From assembly GCF_002195995.1 (NCBI RefSeq), contig NZ_NHON01000046.1:8876-50044 (forward strand): a stretch of DNA of 41,169 bases, written 5' to 3'. The position numbers and the translations under genes were made by a program. The stretch comes from Inquilinus limosus. Its GTDB lineage: Bacteria; Pseudomonadota; Alphaproteobacteria; DSM-16000; Inquilinaceae. Of the stretch, positions 33,648 through 41,169 are shown piece by piece. How positions within the stretch are numbered: position 1 is the first letter of the stretch; every line of letters starts with the position of its first letter. Under the pieces are notes generated by a model that worked only from the letters and a program-made list of their open reading frames with translations, made no database searches and was not told where the DNA came from.

Positions 33648-36431
33648 TCAGTTGCGCCGGCTGATCACCACCAGCGAGGCGGCGGACACCGCCAGGCTCT
33701 GCACGATCGAGCCCACATCCTTGACCAGGCGGTACAGGTCGAACGGATTCAGGTCGCGCGGCACGATGATGACGGACCCGGGCGGCACCCGGACCGAGCT
33801 GTAGCTCCACGACGACAGGTCGAGCGGCTGCGCCTGGCCGTTCGGCATGACGACGAAGGTGCGGCCGGTATCGGCGGCCTCCGTCGTGCCGCCGGCGAAC
33901 TCGACATAGTCGTCGGCGGTCAGCTTGCCGTCGTACTGCACCGTGCCCGGGTTGAGCACCTCGCCCGACACCGTGACGAAGAGCGGCCGCTTCGGCACGA
34001 AGAGCTGGTCGCCCGCGTCGAGGGCGAAGTCGAGCTCGGGCTTGGCGGCCAGCACTGTGGGATCGGCCTCGATTACCACTCGGCCGGCGGCCGGGATGGT
34101 CTTCAGCTCCGAAATCAGGCTCTGGATCGCCGGCAGGGCCGCGGTCGCGCTCCTGCCGCTGTCGTCACCGCTCTGCTGGACCAGCTGGGGCAGCCCCGCC
34201 TGAATCTCGCGGGCGGTGCGCTCATAGCCCTGCTGCTGCTGCTGCCGCACGGCCTCGCGGGTGAAGACCGCGCCATACGGGAAGGCCTGGTTGGTGTAGC
34301 CGCCGGCGCGCTGGATCAGCTGCAGCAGGGTTTCGCCGCGACGGATCACGTAGCGTCCGGGATGGGTGAACTCGCCAGCCAAGGTGACCGACCCGTCCTC
34401 GCGCAGCTGCGGGTTCTGCGGGATGCGGATGCTGTCGCCGGGGTTCAGCTTGATGGAGGCGGTGCTGGCGCCGAGGCTCTGCACCGACCGCCAGGAGCCG
34501 CTGAGATTCGAAGGTGACAGGGTCGAGAAATAACCGACCTCGATGGCGCGGCGATCGGCCTCGATCGTGGTGCCGCCGGCGATGTCGAGCACGGTCGACA
34601 GCGACGTGCCCGGGATGATCGGATAGCTGCCCGGCACCCGCACCTGGCCGTTGAGCGAGACCACATGCTCGATCACGAAGGGCAGCAGGTCCGGAATGTC
34701 GTCGAAGATCTGCGGGCAGGCCCGGTTCACCTGCAGCGAGCCGCCCGCCTCGGTGTTCTGGAAGGTCTGCCGGGCGTTGCGGAAGCGGCCGGTGGAGTCG
34801 GCGCGCACCGCTTCCGCCAGCGACCGCAGGCCGAGGCAGCTGCCGCTGACGTTGTTGGCCGGGGGCAGGCTCGAGGTCAGCGTCTGGTTCTGGGCCTGAA
34901 CGTTCTGCGACTGGTCCGCCGCCGCCGAGCGGGCCTGGGCCGGCTGGATCCCGGCGAGCATGGTCTGGACGTCGTCCGAGCCGAGATAGCGGATGTCCTC
35001 ACGCGACAGCACGATCAGCTTGTCGCGGTCGTGCAGCCGCAAGTTGCCGCCGCCGCGCAGCGCCACGCCCAGGTTGACCGGCACGAATTTGCGGATCCGC
35101 GTGGTCGGGTCGGTCGTCTGGATCACGCCGAACGGCAGATAGGCGTCGTCCGCCAGGATCGGCGGATCCGCCAGCAGGGCGCGCAGGGTCGGCGCGCTGG
35201 TCAGCGGCCGGACACCGGCGACCGTGACATTGCCGGTGATCGAGACGCTGCCGACGCGCAGGTCCTGCGACAGCGTCACCTGGATGATGTCGTTGGTCTG
35301 CACCGGCACCGCGGTCTGGCCCGACAGGTTCTGCACCTGGTCCTGGCCGTTGCGGTCGAGCCGCAGCAGGTTGAACCGGTTGCCGGCCGGGCGGATCGGA
35401 CCGCCGGCATAATCCAGCATTTCGGCGACGCTGAGCGGGCCGGCGGCATCCGGCGGCATTTCGAAGATGCCGGGCCGGACCACATCGCCAGCGACCGCGA
35501 CCGTGCGCCCGATGGTGGGGATGGAGATGCGGTCGCCGTCCTGCAGCAGCAGGTCGGCTTCATTGCTGTATCCCATCAGGAAGCCGTAGAGGTCGACCAC
35601 CTTGGTCTGCCCCTGCCGGATCAGCGAGACCGTGCGCAGCGAGCCCGTCTTCTTGATGCCGCCGCCCGCGGTCAGCGCGTCGACCAGGGTCGAGAAGCTG
35701 GTCAGGGTCTGGGTGCCGGGCTTGACGACCTCGCCGGTCAGGGTCACCGAGATCGCCCGGACATCGCCGAGCGAGACGAAGGCCTCGGTCGAAACGTAGT
35801 TCTCTTTGACGCGAGTCTCGATCTCGCGGCGCAGATCGCCGAAAGAGCGGCCGGCGGCCGGGATCGGCGGCAGATCTTGCAGGATCAGGCGTCCCTCGCG
35901 GTCGACCGTGGCGCTGATGCCCTGGTTCACCTGGCCGCGCAGCGTGACCACGACTTGGTCACCGATGCCGATGACGTAGTTCTCGCTGACGGCACCACTG
36001 ACCACCTGGCTCGCCGGCGCGCCGCCGCCGAAGACGTCATAGCCGAACTGGTTGATGTCACTGCTCAGGCGCCGCGCGTAATCGGCCTCGATGCGCGAGA
36101 CAGGCGCGGCCGAGACGGTGGAGGACGGCAGCCCCGGCGAGACCACGGCCGGCTCGGTGATCTGGCCCGGCGTCGTCGACGGCACGCGCGGCCCGCTCGG
36201 GATCGTCACGCCATCGGACTGGGTGCCCTGCGGCTGCAGCTGCGACGGGTTGATGCCCAGCTGCTGCAGCTGGTCGACCAGCGCGTTCAGCTGAGCATGA
36301 CCCGACACCGGGGTCAGCACCAGAATGCCGCAGGCCAGGAGGGCCGGGCCGATTCCGTAGCGAAGGGTCCATCGGAGTCGACGCGCCTCGCCCTGCCGGT
36401 CGCGGCGACGGTCACTGTGCACAGGCTTCAT
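33648..36431 (-). CDS. Large multi-SLBB polysaccharide export protein
   Basis: The 927-residue protein has a signal-anchor-like segment (about 22-46, ending SGHAQ), then a Poly_export (PES) domain (about 148-222, starting NYVIGIGDQVVVTLRGQVN) followed by six SLBB-like beta-grasp repeats, each opening with a strand such as VTLTGEVVKPGT (229-240), VAVAGDVVRPGIF, VSITGNVTVAGV, VSLNGQVRVPGSY (591-603), VTLAGEFTHPGRY and VTVSGEVLNPGTV (819-831). The end (DVGSIVQSLAVSAASLVVISRR) is a probable amphipathic/membrane helix. It fits Wza-like outer-membrane export channels, which are usually 350-400 residues with 2-3 SLBB repeats; this one is about 2.5 times longer. No glycosyltransferase, Wzx/Wzy or tyrosine autokinase is nearby, so it is an orphan. 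I use ATG 36431 with GGGGG upstream. Confidence 0.85.
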   Translation of the reverse strand: MKPVHSDRRRDRQGEARRLRWTLRYGIGPALLACGILVLTPVSGHAQLNALVDQLQQLGINPSQLQPQGTQSDGVTIPSGPRVPSTTPGQITEPAVVSPGLPSSTVSAAPVSRIEADYARRLSSDINQFGYDVFGGGAPASQVVSGAVSENYVIGIGDQVVVTLRGQVNQGISATVDREGRLILQDLPPIPAAGRSFGDLRREIETRVKENYVSTEAFVSLGDVRAISVTLTGEVVKPGTQTLTSFSTLVDALTAGGGIKKTGSLRTVSLIRQGQTKVVDLYGFLMGYSNEADLLLQDGDRISIPTIGRTVAVAGDVVRPGIFEMPPDAAGPLSVAEMLDYAGGPIRPAGNRFNLLRLDRNGQDQVQNLSGQTAVPVQTNDIIQVTLSQDLRVGSVSITGNVTVAGVRPLTSAPTLRALLADPPILADDAYLPFGVIQTTDPTTRIRKFVPVNLGVALRGGGNLRLHDRDKLIVLSREDIRYLGSDDVQTMLAGIQPAQARSAAADQSQNVQAQNQTLTSSLPPANNVSGSCLGLRSLAEAVRADSTGRFRNARQTFQNTEAGGSLQVNRACPQIFDDIPDLLPFVIEHVVSLNGQVRVPGSYPIIPGTSLSTVLDIAGGTTIEADRRAIEVGYFSTLSPSNLSGSWRSVQSLGASTASIKLNPGDSIRIPQNPQLREDGSVTLAGEFTHPGRYVIRRGETLLQLIQRAGGYTNQAFPYGAVFTREAVRQQQQQGYERTAREIQAGLPQLVQQSGDDSGRSATAALPAIQSLISELKTIPAAGRVVIEADPTVLAAKPELDFALDAGDQLFVPKRPLFVTVSGEVLNPGTVQYDGKLTADDYVEFAGGTTEAADTGRTFVVMPNGQAQPLDLSSWSYSSVRVPPGSVIIVPRDLNPFDLYRLVKDVGSIVQSLAVSAASLVVISRRN

Positions 36432-36551
36432 GGTCCCCCGCTTCTGACTTCTAAATGCCCGATCACGGCGCAGATCGAGCCAACGCCCCCAATGGCCCAA
36501 CTTCTGAACGATCTGGCCGGTAAAGAAAACCCGAATCAATCCCCTGTCCCC

Positions 36552-37115
36552 TCAACCTGACGCGCAGACTTCGATCGGCTCGGCCCCCTGGCCGCGGATT
36601 TTCTTCAGCCGCTCCAGCACCCGGCAGGCATAGGCGAACTGCCGGTCCGGGTCGCTGGAATGATAATGCGCGATCGCCTGCAGCCAGTTCCCGTATTTGT
36701 TGAACAACCGCCGCAGGAAATAGGCGCCGTAGATCACATTGTATTGTGGCTGAAAGATGAGCGTGTAATCCGGCAGCGTCTGCTTGTGATAACGCAGAGA
36801 AATCTGCATGCAGCCGACGTCGATGTTGGGGCTTTCCCCGCCGCCGTTGTCCTCGATCGCCGCCTTCATGGCGGCCAGGCTGCTCGGGAACATCGGCGTC
36901 CCGCCGACATTGAGGGCCCAGGGATAGGGATCGCCCTTCCCGCCCGATTCGGTCTGCGCGATCGCCAGCAGCATGCCGCGGGGGATGCCGAACGCCCCCT
37001 CCATCGCCAGGATATAAGGCGTGCAACTCTCCTGCGCCCGCGCCGGCGCGGATGCCGCGGCCAGGCCGAACAGGACCATCGCGAGCGCCGCGATCCGACC
37101 GAATCCCCTCACCAA
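36552..37115 (-). CDS. Exported lytic transglycosylase (SLT) domain protein
   Basis: The 187-residue product has a signal peptide (cleavage near ARA, residue 27) and an SLT domain of the LysM/VirB1 style: the catalytic Glu is E56 in LLAIAQTESGGKG, followed by ALNVGG, VGCMQISLRYH (the conserved G-Q-hydrophobic segment) and NVIYGAYFLRRLFNKYGNWLQAIAHYHS. It cuts glycan strands in peptidoglycan. The start is uncertain: TTG 37115 or GTG 37112 (MRGFGRIAAL), with a G-rich run about 11 bases upstream. It lies upstream of the SLBB export gene (120-base gap), suggesting that it helps the exporter cross the wall. Confidence 0.86.
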   Translation of the reverse strand: MVRGFGRIAALAMVLFGLAAASAPARAQESCTPYILAMEGAFGIPRGMLLAIAQTESGGKGDPYPWALNVGGTPMFPSSLAAMKAAIEDNGGGESPNIDVGCMQISLRYHKQTLPDYTLIFQPQYNVIYGAYFLRRLFNKYGNWLQAIAHYHSSDPDRQFAYACRVLERLKKIRGQGAEPIEVCASG

Positions 37116-37188
37116 CGCAACCGGCTTCCCCCGCCAATCGATCAGACGCTTCTAGCACAAAGCTCCGATTCGGCAGAATACCGCCGTA

Positions 37189-38400
37189 TTAAACCGACCG
37201 ACCGGCCCGGATCACGGCACGACAGGGGTTGTAGGCGATGCGGTAGGACAGCTCCGCCGGGTCGTCCACGTCCCAGAACACCAGATCGGCCGCCAATCCC
37301 GGGGCCAGCCGGCCGCACTCATCGGCCAGGCCCAGCGCCCGCGCGGCGTTGCGGGTAACGCCGGCCAGCGCCTCCTCCGGCGTCAGCCGGAACAAGGTGC
37401 AGCCCATGTTCAGCATTAGCAGCAGCGACGTTGCCGGCGAGGTACCGGGATTGTTGTCGGTGGCCAGGGCCATCGGCACGCCGTGCCGGCGGAACGCCCC
37501 GACGGGCGGCAGCTGGGTCTCGCGCAGGAAGTAGAAGGCGCCCGGCAGCAGCACCGCCACGGTGCCGGCCCGGCCCATCTCCTTGGCGCCCGATTCGCTG
37601 GTGTATTCGAGATGATCCGCCGACAGCGCGCCGAACCGGGCGGCCAGCGCCGCGCCGTCCTGGTCGGAGAGCTGATCCGCGTGCAGCTTCACCGGCAGCC
37701 CGAGCGCCTTGGCGGCGCGGAACACCCGCTCGACCTGGACCGGCGAGAAGGCGATCTTCTCGCCAAAGGCGTCGACCGCATCGGCGAGGCCGTCCCGGGC
37801 GATCGCCGGCAGCATCTCGTCGATCACGCGGTCGAGATAGCGCTCGGGCTGGTCGCGATCCTCCGGCGGCACGGCATGGGCGCCGAGGAAGCTGCGCCGC
37901 ACCCGCAGGCGGCTCTCCTGCCCCAGCCGGCCGGCGACGCGCAGCATCTTGGCCTCGGTCGACAGGTCGAGCCCATAGCCGGACTTGATCTCGACGGTGG
38001 TCACGCCCTCCACCGCCAGCGCGTCGAGGCGCTTCCGGGCCGAAGCCAGCAGCTCCTCCTCGGCGGCGGCACGGGTGGCGGCGACGGTCGAGACGATGCC
38101 GCCGCCGGCCCGCGCGATCTCCTCATAGCTGGCGCCGTGCAGCCGCATCGCGAATTCGCGGGCCCGGTCGCCGCCATGGACCAGATGGGTGTGGCAGTCG
38201 ATCAGCCCGGGCGTGACCCAGGCGCCGCCGGCATCCTCGACGGAAGCGGCCAGGCGGTCGAGGGCGCCGGGCAGGTCCACCTGCCGCCCGACCCAGGCGA
38301 TGCGGTCGCCCGCGATCGCGATCGCGCCCTCGGGAATAGCGCCGTAGCCGTCGCTCACCATGGTCGCCAGCCGCGCATTGATCCACAGCCGATCCCACAT
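37189..38400 (-). CDS. hutI: Imidazolonepropionase
   Basis: HutI hydrolyses 4-imidazolone-5-propionate to N-formimidoyl-L-glutamate in histidine breakdown. The 403-residue amidohydrolase has metal ligands H70 and H72 in [27 protein letters not shown], the [15 protein letters not shown] segment, a further His in [20 protein letters not shown] with SADHLEY, and the Asp motif [10 protein letters not shown]. Family length is about 405. It is divergent from hutF, whose product acts next in the five-step pathway. hutH, hutU and hutG are not in the window. Confidence 0.95.
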   Translation of the reverse strand: MWDRLWINARLATMVSDGYGAIPEGAIAIAGDRIAWVGRQVDLPGALDRLAASVEDAGGAWVTPGLIDCHTHLVHGGDRAREFAMRLHGASYEEIARAGGGIVSTVAATRAAAEEELLASARKRLDALAVEGVTTVEIKSGYGLDLSTEAKMLRVAGRLGQESRLRVRRSFLGAHAVPPEDRDQPERYLDRVIDEMLPAIARDGLADAVDAFGEKIAFSPVQVERVFRAAKALGLPVKLHADQLSDQDGAALAARFGALSADHLEYTSESGAKEMGRAGTVAVLLPGAFYFLRETQLPPVGAFRRHGVPMALATDNNPGTSPATSLLLMLNMGCTLFRLTPEEALAGVTRNAARALGLADECGRLAPGLAADLVFWDVDDPAELSYRIAYNPCRAVIRAGRSV

Positions 38401-38468
38401 CCCTCTTTCCCTTCGGCAATCCGGGTCTATTCTGCCGCACCGCGCTTCATCTCACGGGATGCCGCCTC

Positions 38469-39845
<1,377 letters not shown>

Positions 39846-39846
39846 G

Positions 39847-39880
39847 GCAAAGAAAACGGGCCCTGGAGGACCAGGGCCCG
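39847..39880 (-). terminator. Rho-independent terminator of the LysM gene
   Basis: A perfect 10-bp stem (CGGGCCCTGG / CCAGGGCCCG, 39857-39866/39871-39880) with a 4-base loop is followed on the minus strand by TTTTCTTT. It lies 111 bases after the LysM gene stop and 2 bases after hutF, and ends minus-strand transcription best; on the plus strand no T-run follows. Confidence 0.8.
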
Positions 39881-39990
39881 AGAGGTGAACAGGGAGGCTG
39901 CTCGAGCGGGAGACGCTTACGAGCTACCCCTAACCTAACCCGGCGCCTGCCCTGTCGCTGTGACGGGCGTCACCACGGTCGATTTCCGCG

Positions 39991-41169
39991 TCAGCCGGGA
40001 ACGGCGGCCGTGGCGCCCGCCGCCGGCACCGTGAAGATCTGCCCCGGATAGATCAGGTCGGGGTCGCGGATCTGCTCCTGGTTGGCCTGGTAGATCACGG
40101 TGTAGCGGGGCCCCTCGCCATAGACCCGGCGGGCGATCCGCCACAGGCTGTTGCCGGGCTGGACCACGACCCGCCCCTCGGCCACCGCGACCTCGGCCGG
40201 TGCGGCGCGTTGGAACGGCGTCTCGGCCCGCGCCGTCACCTTGCCGGCGGCGTCGATCTGGTCGGCGCGCAGGCGATAGATGCCGGGCGCGATCGCCCCC
40301 GCCGCCTGAATGCGGAAGCGGCCGTGCGGATCCATACCGCCCCCGCCGATCGGGCGGTTGTCGAGATAGAGCCGCACGGTGGCGCCGGCCTGGCCGCGGC
40401 CGCTGACGAAGACGGCGCCGCCGTCGCCATAGTCGATGACGTCGATCGACAACGTCCCATCCGGCGCGGCCGGGCCCGGCGAACCGGCCGAGGGCGCCTG
40501 CAGCACGGTCGAGGAGCCCTGCTGCGGCGTCACCATCACCAGGGCGCTGCCGCCGCTGCCGGTCGCCGGGCGTCCGGCGATGTCATGGCCCCGCTCCGGC
40601 ACCACCACCGTGGCGACCTCGCCCGCGGCGCTGCCGCCATCGGCAAGGCGCAGCGAGATCTGGTGGTCACCGGCCGGGATCGGCGCGTCGGAGAGGAACA
40701 CCCAGCCGCCGGAGCTGTCGGCCTGGACCGAACCGATCTGCCGGTCGCCATCCATCAGCAGGATGCGGGCCCCGGCGGGGCCGCGCCCGGCGATGGTGAC
40801 GCCGCCATCCGAGTTCACCCGGATGGCGTCGAAGCCGAGTGCCGCCGGCTCCTTCGCATCGGCAGCAGGCGGGGCCGGAGTCTGCGGCGGCTGGGCTGAA
40901 GCCTGGGGCATGGGCGGCGCCTGCGGCGGCTGGGCCGCAGCCTGAGGCTGGGCCGGCGACGGCGGCGGTTCGGCCGAAGCCGGGGGCTGAGGCGACGGCT
41001 GCGGCGGTTCGGCCGAGGCTTCCGGCTTCGGCGTGTCGTTCCGGCGTGGGGCCAGGGCGGTGACGGCCGGGGCGCCGGCGATCTGGGGAGGCTCGTCGAA
41101 CCCGCCCCCCAGCACCCGCGGCGAGGGCGGTGCGACCGGCGCCGAAGCCTGCGGGGCGGGCTTCGGCGC
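39991..41169 (-). CDS. LysM peptidoglycan-binding protein with Pro/Ala-rich linker (5' end outside window)
   Basis: An open frame enters from the right edge and ends at 39991, so the N-terminus is missing. The visible part (393 codons) has a low-complexity Pro/Ala/Gln region (repeats such as ASAEPPQPSPQPP and AQPPQAPPMPQ), two beta-sandwich-like units (VTIAGRGPAGARILLMDGDRQIGSVQADSSGGWVF and AVFVSGRGQAGATVRLYLDNRPIG), and a C-terminal LysM domain (VVVQPGNSLWRIARRVYGEG, YTVIYQANQEQIRDPDLIYPGQIFTVP). LysM binds N-acetylglucosamine in the wall. Such proteins probably span or anchor to peptidoglycan. An in-frame GTG at 41115 exists, but the frame stays open beyond it with the same Pro/Ala bias, so the true start lies further right. 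Confidence 0.88.
   Translation of the reverse strand, partial: APKPAPQASAPVAPPSPRVLGGGFDEPPQIAGAPAVTALAPRRNDTPKPEASAEPPQPSPQPPASAEPPPSPAQPQAAAQPPQAPPMPQASAQPPQTPAPPAADAKEPAALGFDAIRVNSDGGVTIAGRGPAGARILLMDGDRQIGSVQADSSGGWVFLSDAPIPAGDHQISLRLADGGSAAGEVATVVVPERGHDIAGRPATGSGGSALVMVTPQQGSSTVLQAPSAGSPGPAAPDGTLSIDVIDYGDGGAVFVSGRGQAGATVRLYLDNRPIGGGGMDPHGRFRIQAAGAIAPGIYRLRADQIDAAGKVTARAETPFQRAAPAEVAVAEGRVVVQPGNSLWRIARRVYGEGPRYTVIYQANQEQIRDPDLIYPGQIFTVPAAGATAAVPG

Overview
The window is GC-rich DNA in an alphaproteobacterial housekeeping neighbourhood. The run trpC-moaC-moeA-lexA, comEC/gltX/gltA and the rpsB-tsf-pyrH-frr-uppS-cdsA-dxr-rseP-bamA-lpxD-fabZ-lpxA-lpxI-lpxB series point to a Gram-negative alphaproteobacterium of the Rhodospirillales/Azospirillales type (Inquilinus-like). 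That placement is inferred from gene order and protein style; no rRNA is present. No tRNA, rRNA, CRISPR array, complete insertion sequence or prophage was seen.

Layout. 1-2949 (+): end of trpC, a 129-bp palindromic intergenic element, the molybdopterin genes moaC and moeA (stop/start overlap), and lexA. 3070-8852: an accessory block with a glucose/sorbosone dehydrogenase-like exported protein overlapping a LacI-family regulator, a TetR regulator divergent from a NIPSNAP-domain gene across a duplicated operator, and a Gfo/Idh/MocA oxidoreductase divergent from a phytanoyl-CoA dioxygenase-family gene across a perfect 30-bp LacI-type palindrome. 8856-14430: comEC (-), gltX and gltA (+), then a small membrane ORF and a 45-residue lipoprotein. 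14438-28385 (-): the translation / isoprenoid / phospholipid / outer-membrane block from rpsB down to lpxB, supplying ribosomal protein S2, EF-Ts, UMP kinase, RRF, undecaprenyl-PP and CDP-diacylglycerol synthesis, DXP reductoisomerase, site-2 protease, BamA and lipid A enzymes. LpxI is the UDP-diacylglucosamine hydrolase, and no skp gene lies between bamA and lpxD.

28386-30643: the rpsB leader, a second quasi-palindromic element (144 bp), and small genes of unknown function, two with signal peptides. 30640-33490 (-): matA-matB for malonate/malonyl-CoA use. 33648-37115 (-): a large six-SLBB polysaccharide export protein and a lytic-transglycosylase-like exported protein. 37189-39845: hutI and hutF, divergent, for the formimidoylglutamate-deiminase route of histidine breakdown. 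39991-end (-): a LysM protein with a Pro/Ala-rich region, running off the window.

The least ordinary items are the two palindromic elements, the two strong operator arrays in the 3-9 kb accessory block, the cluster of small exported genes at 29.5-30.6 kb, and the orphan six-SLBB exporter beside a lytic transglycosylase. I did not find a clearly new multi-gene system; the best candidate for an undescribed pathway is the operator-controlled accessory block at 3.0-8.9 kb.
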